Counted from the first letter of the stretch, positions 27,717-36,749 are shown. The stretch is DNA of 64,000 bases from Streptomyces violaceoruber (GCF_033406955.1 NZ_CP137734.1:186001-250000), one strand, 5' to 3'. Notes: a model not told the origin generated them from the letters alone. Numbers and translations are program-made.

Positions 27717-28835
27717 GTGAGTGACGCACTGGATCCCGAGGTACTGGACGCAGCCGTCGAGAACGTCCACCGCGCCGGAATGCCGGGCCTGTTCGCCGAG
27801 GTGCGGGACGGCGACCAGGTCTGGCGGGGCGCCGCCGGGGTCGCCGATGTCGACACCGGCCGCCCGGTCACCGCCGACCTGCGCCACCGGGTCGGCAGCA
27901 TCACGAAGACCTTCACCGCCGCCGCGGTCCTGCAGCAGGTCGAGCAGGGGCGGATCGGTCTCGACGCGCCGATCGGCCGGTATCTTCCGGGGCTCCTTCC
28001 CGACGGGCGCGGCGAGGCCGTCACGGTCCGCATGCTGATGAACCACACCAGTGGTCTCGCCGAGTACCTGCCCCACGCCTACTCGTCCCTCAAGGCGTTC
28101 CCCGCCCTCGCGGACACCGGGCCGCAGAGCCTGGACGACCACCGGTTCACCCGGTTCGACCCCGCCGAACTCATCGCACTCGGCGTCGCCGCACCCGCCG
28201 TCGGCCCCCCGGGCGGCGCTCCGGGCCTGTACTCGAACACCAACTACCTGCTCCTGGGCAAGCTCCTGGAGGAGGTGACCGGCACCAGCGCCGAGCGCTG
28301 CATCACCCGGAACGTCATCGAGCGCGCCGGACTCCGGGACACCGAGCTGCCCACCGGACCGTACGTGGGCGAGCCGCACTCGCGCCTCTACGAGTCCTGG
28401 TTCGGCATGATCGACCCACCGCGCGACTACAGCGTCTACGACATGTCGTGGGTGGGGCCGTCGGCGTCGCTGATTTCCACCGTCTCGGACCTCAACCGCT
28501 TCTTCGGGATGCTGCTGGCCGGCGAGATCGTGAGCCCGTCGTCGCTGGCGCAGATGCGGCGTACCGTGCCGGTGGTCTCCCAGGAGGGGCGGACCATCGA
28601 GTACGGTCTCGGCCTGCACCCGACACAGACGCCCGGTCAGGACACCTTCTGGGGCCACGGCGGCACGGCCTGGGGCGCCGGGGCGCTGGCCGTGATCAGC
28701 GCCGACGGCAGGCGCCGCGTGGCCGTCGCGGTGAACCTCCAGAGGTGGAACGCACTCGACTCGGCGGGCAGGCCGCGGCCCCATCCCATCGACGACGCGC
28801 TCGCGGCCTTCCACCGCGTGGCGATGTACGGCTGA
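27717..28835 (+). CDS. beta-lactamase-fold serine hydrolase
   Basis: A 372-residue protein of the class C beta-lactamase/DD-peptidase/esterase group. The active-site residues are visible: Ser61-Ile-Thr-Lys64 (RVGSITKTFTAAAVLQ), Tyr172-Ser-Asn174 (LYSNTNYLLLGKLLEEVTG) and His314-Gly-Gly (WGHGGTAWG). Most relatives are exported, but this one begins VSDALDPEVLDAAVENVHRAGMPGL with no signal peptide, so it probably works inside the cell as an esterase or amidase. GTG follows GGGGAGAGGA at good distance. Confidence 0.87.
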   Translation: MSDALDPEVLDAAVENVHRAGMPGLFAEVRDGDQVWRGAAGVADVDTGRPVTADLRHRVGSITKTFTAAAVLQQVEQGRIGLDAPIGRYLPGLLPDGRGEAVTVRMLMNHTSGLAEYLPHAYSSLKAFPALADTGPQSLDDHRFTRFDPAELIALGVAAPAVGPPGGAPGLYSNTNYLLLGKLLEEVTGTSAERCITRNVIERAGLRDTELPTGPYVGEPHSRLYESWFGMIDPPRDYSVYDMSWVGPSASLISTVSDLNRFFGMLLAGEIVSPSSLAQMRRTVPVVSQEGRTIEYGLGLHPTQTPGQDTFWGHGGTAWGAGALAVISADGRRRVAVAVNLQRWNALDSAGRPRPHPIDDALAAFHRVAMYG

Positions 28836-28858
28836 CCAAGGCGCGCCGGCCCGAGGCG

Positions 28859-29980
28859 TCAGCCCGTGTGCAGGACCCGCAGGCGGCCGGGGTCCGCCGG
28901 ATCCCGGTCCACGACCTGCACCGGCGCCCAGACCCATTGCCACACGCCGATGTCCGGCGTCCGGGAGAACCGGATCCGCCCCCGGGTGCCCTCGGCCGAG
29001 ACGCTCGCCCACGATTCGGGGGTCCACGCCCGGTCCGGGCCCTGCGAGCGCAGCATGCCGGCGAGGACCGTCACCGTGTCGTAGCCCTCGAAGGCGACGA
29101 AGGAGGGCGCTTCGGCCAGCCGCTCGCGCAGCGCCGTTGCGACCCGTTCACCAAGCGGGCCCAGGCGTTCGGGCAGGTAGCGCAGGAAGGGAACCGCGGC
29201 GCCGTCCGCGCCCAGCGACGTCGCCCATCCGGTGAACTCCGGCTGCCCGGCCGGGGCGCCGATCATGACTCCGGCCAGGCGCCGGTCCCGGCGCACGGAG
29301 CGGACGATCGACACGGCCGGCTCGGGGTGACCGACCAGGAGGAGGAGGGCGGTCGCGTGCCGGCCGGCGAGCGTGTCGCACACCGACGCGGCGGTCGAGT
29401 CGCGCACGTCGATGTCGACGACGGTGCCGCCGTGCGGCGCGAGGTGGTCACGCAGGATGCGGGCGCCAGACGCCCAGTAGACGCTGCTCGGGTCGATGGC
29501 CACGGCGATGCGGCGGTGGCCCGCGGCGAGGAGATGGTCCGCGTAGATCCGCCAGCCGTGGGACTGCGCCGGGGCGAGGCGCGCGACCCACGGCGTCGGC
29601 TGTTCGGTGAGCGTGTCGAGCACGGCCGAGGCGCACAGGAACGGCACGCCCAGGGCATCGGCCCTGGCGGCAGCGGCACGCGCGACGACGCTGTGGTACT
29701 CCCCCGCCACGGCGGCCACGCCCAGCCCGGCCAGTTCCTCCACGGCCGCGGCGGCCCGGTGGGGATCGGCCGCGGTGTCCCGCACCACCAGCGCCACCGG
29801 CCTGCCCATGATGCCGCCGGCGTCGTTGACTTCGCGTACGGCCAGTTCCATCCCGGCGAGCAGGTGCCGGCCCGCCTCGTCCCAGCCCGGCCGGGTCAGC
29901 GGCACGAGAGCCCCGATCCGGACGTGCCCGTTCGTCTCGTCCCGCCCCGGCAGAGTCTCTTGCGTCACCATGCCGGTCAT
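28859..29980 (-). CDS. periplasmic-binding-fold protein (LivJ/AmiC type) lacking a signal peptide
   Basis: A 373-residue protein of the type 1 periplasmic binding fold: VRIGALVPLTRPGWDEAGRHLLAGMELAVREVNDAGGIMGRPVALVVRDTAADPHRAAAAVEEL, VAAVAGEYHSVVARAAA, GHRRIAVAIDP and FEGYDTVTVLAGML. Such proteins normally deliver amino acids or amides to ABC transporters as lipoproteins. Here the N-terminus (MTGMVTQETLPGRDETNGHVRIGA) has neither a hydrophobic core nor a lipobox Cys, and no transporter genes are adjacent. A cytosolic sensor role, as for AmiC, is a reasonable alternative. Start 29980 follows a GGGGGGTGG tract. It is divergent from a nucleotidyltransferase gene 69 bp away. Confidence 0.75.
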   Translation of the reverse strand: MTGMVTQETLPGRDETNGHVRIGALVPLTRPGWDEAGRHLLAGMELAVREVNDAGGIMGRPVALVVRDTAADPHRAAAAVEELAGLGVAAVAGEYHSVVARAAAARADALGVPFLCASAVLDTLTEQPTPWVARLAPAQSHGWRIYADHLLAAGHRRIAVAIDPSSVYWASGARILRDHLAPHGGTVVDIDVRDSTAASVCDTLAGRHATALLLLVGHPEPAVSIVRSVRRDRRLAGVMIGAPAGQPEFTGWATSLGADGAAVPFLRYLPERLGPLGERVATALRERLAEAPSFVAFEGYDTVTVLAGMLRSQGPDRAWTPESWASVSAEGTRGRIRFSRTPDIGVWQWVWAPVQVVDRDPADPGRLRVLHTG

Positions 29981-30011
29981 TGCATCCACCCCCCGCCGTC
30001 GACGGCAACCG

Positions 30012-30041
30012 ATTATGCGTTCCGCGAGCCCCTGGTTAAGT
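30012..30041. promoter_or_regulatory. overlapping face-to-face promoters
   Basis: Plus strand: TTATGC (30013-30018), 17 bp, TTAAGT (30036-30041), only 8 bp before the ATG at 30050. Minus strand: TTAACC (complement of 30034-30039), 16 bp, CATAAT (complement of 30012-30017). The -35 of each promoter overlaps the -10 of the other, so the two genes should exclude each other's transcription. Confidence 0.5.
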
Positions 30042-30049
30042 TGGCCGGC

Positions 30050-30856
30050 ATGCCGCTGCCTCCGGAGGTCCACCGGACCACGTCCGTATTCCTGTCCGCG
30101 ATCGACGCGTCCGCGCCGGGACTGGTCCGGGGGCTGTACCTGTGCGGCTCACTCGGTTTCGGCGAGTTCTTCCCCGACCGCAGTGACGTCGACTTCGTGA
30201 GCGTGCTGGCCGAGCGCCCGGACCGGGCCGCGCTGGCGGCGCTCGCCGCAGCGCACGAGACCGTCCGGCGGGAGCACCCCCGCCCCTTCTTCGACGGTTT
30301 CCACGCGGTGCGCGAGGACCTGGTCGGACCACCGGAGCACTGCCCCGACCTGCCCTGCACCCGGATGGGGGTCTACGAGGAGGCCGGGCGGTTCGGCATC
30401 AACCCCGTCACCTGGCACGAGCTGGTCCGGCACGGCGTGAAGGTCCGCGGCCCGGCGCTCACCGAGGCTGAGGTGCACGTCGACGACGCCGCGCTGCGTG
30501 CCTTCAGCCACGACAACCTGTCGAGCTACTGGTCGCACGTGCACCGGGAGTTGGTCGAGAGTCCGGCGGAGGCTGCCGAGCCGGACGCCGTGGAGTGGTG
30601 CGTGCTCGGTGTCAGCCGCCTGCATCACCTCCTCTCGACGGGTTCCCTCACTTCCAAGAGCGGCGCGGGACGGTACGCCCTGAACGCCTTCGATGCTCGC
30701 TGGCACCCGATCGTCCTCGAGGCCCTGCGGGTGCGAGAGTCCACCAGCGCTCCGTCCGTCTACGACGCGATCCCCGAACGCCGGGCCGACGACACGATCG
30801 CGTTCACCGCCATGGTCATCGGGGCCGGACTCGCCCACGGCGCCCGGCGGGACTGA
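30050..30856 (+). CDS. nucleotidyltransferase with aminoglycoside adenylyltransferase-like C-terminal domain
   Basis: A 268-residue protein. The nucleotidyltransferase active site is GLYLCGSLGFGEFFPDRSDVDFVSV, giving G-Ser34 and the metal ligands Asp46 and Asp48. The C-terminal half (SRLHHLLSTGSLTSKSGAGRYAL...) has the DUF4111 look of ANT(9)/ANT(3) enzymes that adenylylate streptomycin or spectinomycin. Many chromosomal Streptomyces homologues have no proven drug target, so I stop at the fold. With a -10 element 8 bp before the ATG and no ribosome binding site, the message is probably leaderless. Confidence 0.83.
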   Translation: MPLPPEVHRTTSVFLSAIDASAPGLVRGLYLCGSLGFGEFFPDRSDVDFVSVLAERPDRAALAALAAAHETVRREHPRPFFDGFHAVREDLVGPPEHCPDLPCTRMGVYEEAGRFGINPVTWHELVRHGVKVRGPALTEAEVHVDDAALRAFSHDNLSSYWSHVHRELVESPAEAAEPDAVEWCVLGVSRLHHLLSTGSLTSKSGAGRYALNAFDARWHPIVLEALRVRESTSAPSVYDAIPERRADDTIAFTAMVIGAGLAHGARRD

Positions 30857-30909
30857 GGATTCGGCGAAGTCGGTTCGGCCGACAGGGGGTTGTGGCAGTA
30901 TCCGCTGTC

Positions 30910-32331
30910 ATGTCACCGCTCGGCACGTTCCTGCCCGCCCCGTGGTCGCACCCGGCCGGTCGTCGTCTGTTCGTGGTGTTGCTCGTGCTGCTCCTGGCGG
31001 TGGGTACGCCGGCGGGTGTGTCCGGTGCGGCAGCCGGGGGCGGCGGGTCCGCGGCGACGCCCGATCGCGCCCGCTACGACGTGGACCTGCGCTCCGACGC
31101 CGACGGCGGCCGCTGGACGGGGCGACAGCGAGTGTCCTTCCGCAATGCGTCGGAGCGGCCGCTGCGCGAGGTGTACCTGCGCCTGTGGGGCAACGGCGAG
31201 GACGGGTGCGGCACACCCGGCACACCCGGTGCGCCCGGCGTGCCCTCGCCCGTCGTCGTGTCGGGTCTGCGCGGCGGGACGGCGGACCCGCTCACGGTGA
31301 ACTGCACGGCTCTGCGCATCGCCCTGCCGAAGCCCCTCGCGCGGGGGGAGCGGGCGTCCGTGGCCTTCGACGTCTCCGTCACGGTGCCCGACCGCAATGC
31401 CCGCTTCGGCCGCGAGGGCGCCTTCCGCTTCCTCGGCAACGCCCTGCCGGTGCTCGCCGTGCACGACGCCGCGGGCTGGCACCTCGACCCGTACGTGGCC
31501 GTCGGCGAGAGCTTCTACGCCCTCGCCGGTGACTTCAGGGTCCGCCTCGACCACCCCTCGGGCATGGCGGTGCCCGCGACGGGCCGCAACAGGACCCGCC
31601 CGGGGGCCCCGGGACGTTCGGTGACCCTCAGCCTCGCGGAGCGCGTGCGGGACTTCGCCTGGGCGGCGGGGCCGTTCCGCACGGCGGCCCAGACCACGCC
31701 CGGGGGTGTGCGCGTGAAGTCGTTCTGGGCGCCCGGCACACCCGCCGCGGGCGTCCGCCTCGCCCGCGCGGAAGCCGTCGCCGCCGTCGACCGGTTCGGC
31801 CGCGAGTTCGGCCGCTATCCCTACGGCGAGGTCGATCTCGTGATGACCAGCGGGTTCGGTGGCGGTATGGAGTATCCCGGCCTCGTCCTGCTCGGCACCA
31901 CCGAGGAGGGCAACGCCGTCGTCCACGAGCTGGCGCACCAGTGGTGGTACGGCATCGTCGGCAACGACCAGTACGCCTCGCCGTGGCTGGACGAGAGCTT
32001 CGCCCAGTACGCCAACTTCCGCTTCTACGGCCTGGAGACGCGCGACTGCTGGTCGGACGTCTACTGGCCCGACGACGGCGCCGAGCTGACCGCCTCCATG
32101 GACTACTGGTCGCGGCACCGCGGCGAGTACCACCTCGTCTACACGGCCGGGCCCTGCGCCCTGGCCGACCTGGAACGCACCCTCGGCGCCGACGCCATGG
32201 CCCGGCTCCTCGAGCGCTACGCCCGGGACCACTGGTACGGCGTCTCCACCACGGAGGACTTCAAGCGGGCCGCCCAGTCCATGACGGACGAGGACCTCGG
32301 CCCCTTCTGGGAGAGCCACCGCATCCGGTGA
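30910..32331 (+). CDS. exported M1 family zinc metallopeptidase
   Basis: A 473-residue protein with a signal peptide (basic AGRR, then LFVVLLVLLLAVGTPAG; cleavage near residue 40). An N-terminal beta domain is followed by the gluzincin site VVHELAHQWWYGIVGNDQYASPWLDESFAQY: His339, Glu340 and His343, with Glu362 exactly 19 residues after the second His. The usual GAMEN aminopeptidase motif appears as GGMEYPGL. It is shorter than typical M1 enzymes and lacks the C-terminal helical domain, as in other secreted actinobacterial members. CAGTAT lies 8 bp before the ATG and no ribosome binding site is visible. It is convergent with the next gene. Confidence 0.88.
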   Translation: MSPLGTFLPAPWSHPAGRRLFVVLLVLLLAVGTPAGVSGAAAGGGGSAATPDRARYDVDLRSDADGGRWTGRQRVSFRNASERPLREVYLRLWGNGEDGCGTPGTPGAPGVPSPVVVSGLRGGTADPLTVNCTALRIALPKPLARGERASVAFDVSVTVPDRNARFGREGAFRFLGNALPVLAVHDAAGWHLDPYVAVGESFYALAGDFRVRLDHPSGMAVPATGRNRTRPGAPGRSVTLSLAERVRDFAWAAGPFRTAAQTTPGGVRVKSFWAPGTPAAGVRLARAEAVAAVDRFGREFGRYPYGEVDLVMTSGFGGGMEYPGLVLLGTTEEGNAVVHELAHQWWYGIVGNDQYASPWLDESFAQYANFRFYGLETRDCWSDVYWPDDGAELTASMDYWSRHRGEYHLVYTAGPCALADLERTLGADAMARLLERYARDHWYGVSTTEDFKRAAQSMTDEDLGPFWESHRIR

Positions 32332-32338
32332 CGGGGCC

Positions 32339-33205
32339 TCAGGTGACGTCCAGGTCGGCGTACAGCAGGTCGTGGTCCGAGTGCGACGTACGGACCACGC
32401 GGTGCTCGCGCGGGGCGACGCCGCGCAGGAAGACGTAGTCGAACTTGCTCTGCCAGTCCGTGGTCGGCTCGCAGGTGCCGCCGGGCGCGGGGTGGCACTG
32501 CGGGTCGGTGTCCGTGGCCAGGGACCACATGGGGTCGAGTTCGGAGGCTTCCGGTACGGCGTTGAAGTCGCCGACGACTATGGCGCGTTCGTGCCGGGCG
32601 ACCTCCTTGGCGAGTACGCGGACCTGGTCCGTCCGGAACTCCTCCTGACGGCGCTGGGCGAGGTGCGTGTTGAACACCCGGACGGACCGGCCGCCCACCT
32701 CGGTGGTGACCGCGAGGTATCCGCGGTCCTCGGAGCCGCCGTCGGGGTACTCGACGTTGACCGCGTCCGTGATCGGCGCCGCCGAGAGGATGGCCTGGCC
32801 GAAGCCCCCGGGATTCCACGGCGCTCCCCCGCAACGGCTCCAGTTCTGCAGGACCGATCCGTGTGCGACGTGGTAGACGAGCCCGTGGAAGGCCTCCAGG
32901 TAGTCCCGGATCCTGTCGACGTCACGTGCGCAGGCTTCCTGCATGCCGATGACCTGGGGCGCGTGTGCGGCTATCTCCGCGGCCCGGTCGAGGTTGCTCG
33001 CGTCGCAGGGGTTGCACAGGTTCCACGTCATGACCCGGTCGGGTACGACGTCCTTGACGGCTTCGACGGGCAGCGACCTGCCGGACAGGGCACCGCCGGG
33101 TGCACTGGGCCCCACCAGTGCCACGCAGGCCAGCGCCACCGCGCAGACGAGCAATCGCGAGCCGCCCCATTTGAGCACCGCCGCCTCCTCGGTGTGGACA
33201 CACAT
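32339..33205 (-). CDS. secreted endonuclease/exonuclease/phosphatase family protein
   Basis: A 288-residue protein. A basic, hydrophobic N-terminus (KWGGSRLLVCAVALACVALVG) serves as signal peptide. The EEP fold is shown by VMTWNLCNPC, QVIGMQEACARDVDRIRDYL (catalytic Glu), VFNTHLAQRRQEEFRTDQVRVL, AIVVGDFNAVPEASELDPMW and the terminal SHSDHDLLYADL (His-Asp). Members are DNases, sphingomyelinases or inositol phosphatases. Four Cys in the mature part could form disulfides. Start 33205 is provisional; a GTG nine codons later (33178) would give a cleaner signal peptide but has GGAGG too close. Confidence 0.83.
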   Translation of the reverse strand: MCVHTEEAAVLKWGGSRLLVCAVALACVALVGPSAPGGALSGRSLPVEAVKDVVPDRVMTWNLCNPCDASNLDRAAEIAAHAPQVIGMQEACARDVDRIRDYLEAFHGLVYHVAHGSVLQNWSRCGGAPWNPGGFGQAILSAAPITDAVNVEYPDGGSEDRGYLAVTTEVGGRSVRVFNTHLAQRRQEEFRTDQVRVLAKEVARHERAIVVGDFNAVPEASELDPMWSLATDTDPQCHPAPGGTCEPTTDWQSKFDYVFLRGVAPREHRVVRTSHSDHDLLYADLDVT

Positions 33206-33358
33206 GGCAACCGCCGTTCCCACCGACGAGGTTATGGCACCGCGGGGCGGGCCCCGGCACCGCCCGGCCCCCGCCTCGTCCGGCGTCCCGGGAGCGGCCG
33301 ACGCCCCGCCCGAGCCCTGCGCCACAACCACGGGTTGGGCAGCCCTATGCTCGCCCCC

Positions 33359-34297
33359 ATGGATACCGAGGCGGTGCGATCGTTCGTCCGCGCGGCCGAG
33401 CTGGGCCAGCTGCGGCACGCGGCCGACGAACTCGGCGTGACGCAGCAGGCCGTCTCGAAACGGATCGCGGCCCTGGAGCGCGCGCTGGACGTCCGGTTGT
33501 TCACCCGCACCCCCCGAGGGGTCGAGCTGACGCTGGACGGGCAGGCCTTCCTGCCGCACGCCCGGAACATCGTCGCGAACGTCGACCGCGCCGTCACCGC
33601 GATCCGACGGGGCTCGCGGGCGCTGCGGATCGACGTGCTCGGCCTGCGGTCCGCGCAGGCCGTCGTCCTGCACGACTACTGGCGTTCACATCCCGGAACC
33701 GCACTCGACGTGGTGACACTCAAGGTCGACGACCCGCGTCTGGCGGTGGCCGCCGTGCGGGCGGGGGACGTCGACGCCTCCTTCCGCTCGGTCACCGACC
33801 CGGCCGCGCTGCCGCCCGAGGTGCGGATGATCCACGCGTTCCACTCCCCGCTGGAACTCGTCGTCGGCCCGAGACACCCGCTCGCCTCCACACGCACCGT
33901 GACACCGGCCCGGCTGCGCGGGCACCGGATCTGGGTGCCCGGTATCGCCCCGGGCAGCGAATGGGCGGAGTTCTACCAGCAGCTCACCGCCGAGTTCGGC
34001 CTCCGGGTGGACGCCGCGGGCCCCAACTTCGGCAACGAGGTACTCCTCGACATCCTCGCCGACTCCGACGACGTGGCCACCCTCGTGGGCTCGCGCGACC
34101 GGTACGTCTGGCCGACCGGTCACGATCTGCGCCGCATCCCGATCGCGGGTCCGACGCTCGCCTACCCGCTTTCGCTCCTCCTCCCCCGGGAGAATCCGCA
34201 CCCGGGGCTCAGGGCGGTCGTCAACCACTTCGCGAACCTGGCCCCGCTGCCCGAGGACACCTGGCTGCCCTCCTGGGCGACGGACCGGCCGGAGTAG
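33359..34297 (+). CDS. LysR family transcriptional regulator
   Basis: A 312-residue regulator. Residues 1-60 are the LysR helix-turn-helix (EAVRSFVRAAELGQLRHAADELGVTQQAVSKRIAALERALDVRLFTRTPRGVELT). Residues about 88-300 are the effector-binding domain. I prefer ATG 33359 to the in-frame ATG at 33347 because TATGCT at 33346-33351 looks like a -10 element 8 bp ahead, implying a leaderless message. It is divergent from the secreted phosphodiesterase-fold gene 153 bp away; whether it controls that gene or something distant is not clear. Confidence 0.88.
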   Translation: MDTEAVRSFVRAAELGQLRHAADELGVTQQAVSKRIAALERALDVRLFTRTPRGVELTLDGQAFLPHARNIVANVDRAVTAIRRGSRALRIDVLGLRSAQAVVLHDYWRSHPGTALDVVTLKVDDPRLAVAAVRAGDVDASFRSVTDPAALPPEVRMIHAFHSPLELVVGPRHPLASTRTVTPARLRGHRIWVPGIAPGSEWAEFYQQLTAEFGLRVDAAGPNFGNEVLLDILADSDDVATLVGSRDRYVWPTGHDLRRIPIAGPTLAYPLSLLLPRENPHPGLRAVVNHFANLAPLPEDTWLPSWATDRPE

Positions 34298-34404
34298 ACC
34301 CCGCCGGCCCACCGGCCGGAGCAGACCGCCGACCCACCTCGGCGCGCTGCTCACCCGCAGCGGCCGAAGGCCCGCGGCACCGACACGATCCGGCTGGGCC
34401 CGTG

Positions 34405-34992
34405 CTACTGGTCGACGATCGCCTCGACGATGCGCATCAACCGCTCCCCCGCCCGGTCGATGCTTGCGTTCTGCGTGCTGACCTGCGCCCCTTCGAGGAC
34501 GAAGGTGATCTGGGCCGCGACCTGTTCGGGGTCGGGCATCCCCGCCTCGGCACACATGCCGACCAGCCTGCGGGTCTGGCGGGCCTTGTGCTCCTCGATC
34601 ACCCGTCGCGCGGGGTGGGAGTGGTCGGGCAGCTCGGCGAGGGAGTTGATGAAGGGGCAGCCCCGGTGCGAGAGCCCCGGCAGCCCGTCGGCGATGAAGC
34701 GGGCGAGGCCCAGGATCTGCTCCCGGGGCCGGCCGGGATGTTCGGCCTCGACGCGGTCGAAGGCCGCCTGGTACTCGGCGGCCAGGATCCGCAGCCATTC
34801 GGCGACGAGTGCGTCCTTGGTCTCGAAGTGCCGGTAGATCGCCATCTTGGTGGTCTCGGCCCGCTCGGCGATCGCCTGGACCCCCACGCGTCGGATGCCC
34901 TCGCCCTGGAAGAGCTCCTCGGCCGCGTCGAGGATGCGCTCGCGGGGCGGCAGCTTCGCCACTCTGCCCGGTCTGGCGGCGGTCGATGTCAT
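34405..34992 (-). CDS. TetR family transcriptional regulator
   Basis: A 195-residue regulator. Residues about 14-62 are the TetR domain (PPRERILDAAEELFQGEGIRRVGVQAIAERAETTKMAIYRHFETKDALVAEWLR). The C-terminal segment RGCPFINSLAEL resembles the TetR subgroup with a CPF/INS motif. It is divergent from an amidase gene, and a perfect CGATACCG palindrome lies between them, so local autoregulation and repression of the amidase gene are likely. Confidence 0.88.
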   Translation of the reverse strand: MTSTAARPGRVAKLPPRERILDAAEELFQGEGIRRVGVQAIAERAETTKMAIYRHFETKDALVAEWLRILAAEYQAAFDRVEAEHPGRPREQILGLARFIADGLPGLSHRGCPFINSLAELPDHSHPARRVIEEHKARQTRRLVGMCAEAGMPDPEQVAAQITFVLEGAQVSTQNASIDRAGERLMRIVEAIVDQ

Positions 34993-35059
34993 GCCTGCTC
35001 CGTGATGTCCGGTCGATGGGGCCCCTCGCTGCTCTGCTACGGTACCAGCCCGTCCCGCT

Positions 35060-35077
35060 CGATACCGCTCGGTATCG
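35060..35077. promoter_or_regulatory. TetR operator candidate, perfect palindrome
   Basis: CGATACCG (35060-35067), 2-bp spacer ct, CGGTATCG (35070-35077). It lies in the 127-bp gap between the divergent TetR gene and the amidase gene, 43 bp before the amidase start. Its size and symmetry fit a TetR-dimer site. Confidence 0.75.
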
Positions 35078-35119
35078 TTCGGGACTCACAGGTATCTTCC
35101 GATCCACCCAGGAGTGACA

Positions 35120-36592
35120 GTGAAAGTGTCCGAGTACGTACGCCACGACGCGGTGGGCCTCGCGGAACTGGTGGCCAAGGGCGAGGTGACCCCCGCCGAG
35201 GTGGAGGCCGCCGCACACGAGGCTGTGCGGCGGGTCAACCCGCGGATCAACGCCGTCGTGGAGACCTGGCCGGCCGACGACCGGCCCGCCCCGGGCAGCA
35301 CGCCGCTGGCCGGCGCGCCCTTCCTGATCAAGGACTTCGGGGTCGCCATGGAGGGCCGGCGCACGGAGCTGGGCAGCCGACTCGCGGCCGGGCACGTCGC
35401 CCGCTCCGACTCCTTCCTGATGCGGCGCTTCCGCCGCGCGGGCCTCGTGACCCTCGGGCGTACCGCGACACCGGAGCTGGCCTACAGCATCACCACGGAG
35501 CCGGTGCTGTACGGCCCGACCCGCAATCCGTGGGACCCCCGGCGCGGCGCCGGGGGATCCAGCGGTGGCGCGGCCGCGGCCGTGGCGGCCGGAGCGGTCC
35601 CCCTCGCCCACGCGACCGATGCCGCCGGCTCGCTGCGCATCCCCGCCGCGTACAACGGCCTCTTCGGGCTGAAGCCCACCCGCGGCCGGGTCTCCATGGG
35701 CCCCGCTCTCGACGAGGGATTCAACGGCCTGGCCGTCCAGGGCGGTGTCAGCCGCACCGTACGGGACAGCGCGGCGCTGCTCGACCTGATACGCGGTCCG
35801 GAGCCCGGCGACCCCTACTTCGCCGAACAGCCGTCCCGCCCCTACGCGGAGGAAGTCACGCGCCCGCCGGGCTCGCTGCGGATCGGGGTCCTGGCGCGGG
35901 CCTGGGGCGGGCGCCCCACCGCCGCCCCGGTGGCCGAGGCGCTGGAGCGCACCGTGCGGCTGCTCGAATCCCTCGGACACCGCACGGAGGAGGCCGCGGT
36001 CGGCCTCGGCGCCGACTGGGAGGAGTTCGTGCTGGCCAACGCCCGTCTGTCGACCGCGAATCTCGCGGCCTCGGTCGACGACCTGTCGGCGGCGCTGGGC
36101 CGGCCCGTCGACTCCTCGTTCCTCGAACCGGCGACGCTGGCCGCCCACCGCTACGGGCAACGGGTCAGCGGCCCGCAGTTCGTCACCGCCCTCGCGATCC
36201 GCAACCGCGTCGCCCGCGGCCTGGCGCGGTACTTCGGCACCTACGACCTGCTGCTCACCCCCACCCTGCCGGAGCCGCCCCCGCCGCTGGGCGCCTACGG
36301 CGCGGGCGCGGAGGCGCTCGACGGGCTCGGCTGGATCGAACGGCTCAACGACCACTCCCCGTTCACCATGGCGTTCAACGTGGCGGGCACACCCGCCATG
36401 TCCGTGCCGGTGACGGCCGACAGCGGCACCGGTCTCCCGATCGGTATGCAGTTCGCCGCCGGTTACGGCCTCGAAGGTCTCCTCTTCCGCCTCGCCGGCC
36501 AGCTCGAACAGGCACAGCCGTGGTCCGACCGCGTCCCCGCCGTGTGGGCGGGAGACTCCCCCGTTCCGTCAAGCCATCAGCTGGACGGATAG
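35120..36592 (+). CDS. amidase signature family enzyme
   Basis: A 490-residue cytoplasmic hydrolase. The Ser-cisSer-Lys triad is present: Lys71 (APFLIKDFG), Ser148 ([16 protein letters not shown]) and nucleophile Ser171 ([11 protein letters not shown]). Family members hydrolyse amides such as aryl-amides, nylon oligomers or carbamoyl compounds; the substrate is not evident. The unrelated C-terminal half has [17 protein letters not shown] and [14 protein letters not shown], as in 6-aminohexanoate-cyclic-dimer hydrolase relatives. Three in-frame GTG codons lie close together (35114, 35120, 35126); 35120 fits best with the CAGGAG ribosome site. Control by the divergent TetR protein through the palindrome is likely. 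Confidence 0.87.
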   Translation: MKVSEYVRHDAVGLAELVAKGEVTPAEVEAAAHEAVRRVNPRINAVVETWPADDRPAPGSTPLAGAPFLIKDFGVAMEGRRTELGSRLAAGHVARSDSFLMRRFRRAGLVTLGRTATPELAYSITTEPVLYGPTRNPWDPRRGAGGSSGGAAAAVAAGAVPLAHATDAAGSLRIPAAYNGLFGLKPTRGRVSMGPALDEGFNGLAVQGGVSRTVRDSAALLDLIRGPEPGDPYFAEQPSRPYAEEVTRPPGSLRIGVLARAWGGRPTAAPVAEALERTVRLLESLGHRTEEAAVGLGADWEEFVLANARLSTANLAASVDDLSAALGRPVDSSFLEPATLAAHRYGQRVSGPQFVTALAIRNRVARGLARYFGTYDLLLTPTLPEPPPPLGAYGAGAEALDGLGWIERLNDHSPFTMAFNVAGTPAMSVPVTADSGTGLPIGMQFAAGYGLEGLLFRLAGQLEQAQPWSDRVPAVWAGDSPVPSSHQLDG

Positions 36593-36680
36593 AACCGGAG
36601 GGACAGAAGTCGGGCGCACGGGGCGGCGCGGGTGCGGAATATGGGGTGCCCGCCCGCGCCCGGGGCGTTATCTTCGAGGC

Positions 36681-36749
36681 ATGAACGTCATCGGCAGGAA
36701 CATCTTCGCGACCGCGCGAGCGACCAGCTCGCCGGTTGCCGCCGCCTGA
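36681..36749 (+). CDS. 22-residue alanine-rich leader peptide before the AlaRS paralogue
   Basis: ATG 36681 to TGA 36747-36749 encodes MNVIGRNIFATARATSSPVAAA. Six of 22 residues are Ala, and three consecutive Ala codons precede the stop. TATCTT at 36669-36674 lies 6 bp before the ATG, so the message is probably leaderless and begins with this ORF. Hairpins with alternative pairings follow, and then a gene for an alanyl-tRNA-synthetase-like protein. The layout is that of an amino-acid-sensing attenuator, but Ala is common in this genome, so the reading is an inference. Confidence 0.5.
   Translation: MNVIGRNIFATARATSSPVAAA

Noticed and set aside
36624..36660. GGCGCGGG/CCCGCGCC long-loop inverted repeat after the amidase gene
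   Set aside because: An 8-bp all-GC stem over a 20-nt loop is expected by chance in this composition. I do not call it a terminator.
36636..36669. GGAAT and GTT motif suggesting a SigR-type promoter before the alanine-rich leader
   Set aside because: The two boxes are 26 bp apart, whereas SigR promoters need about 18-19 bp.
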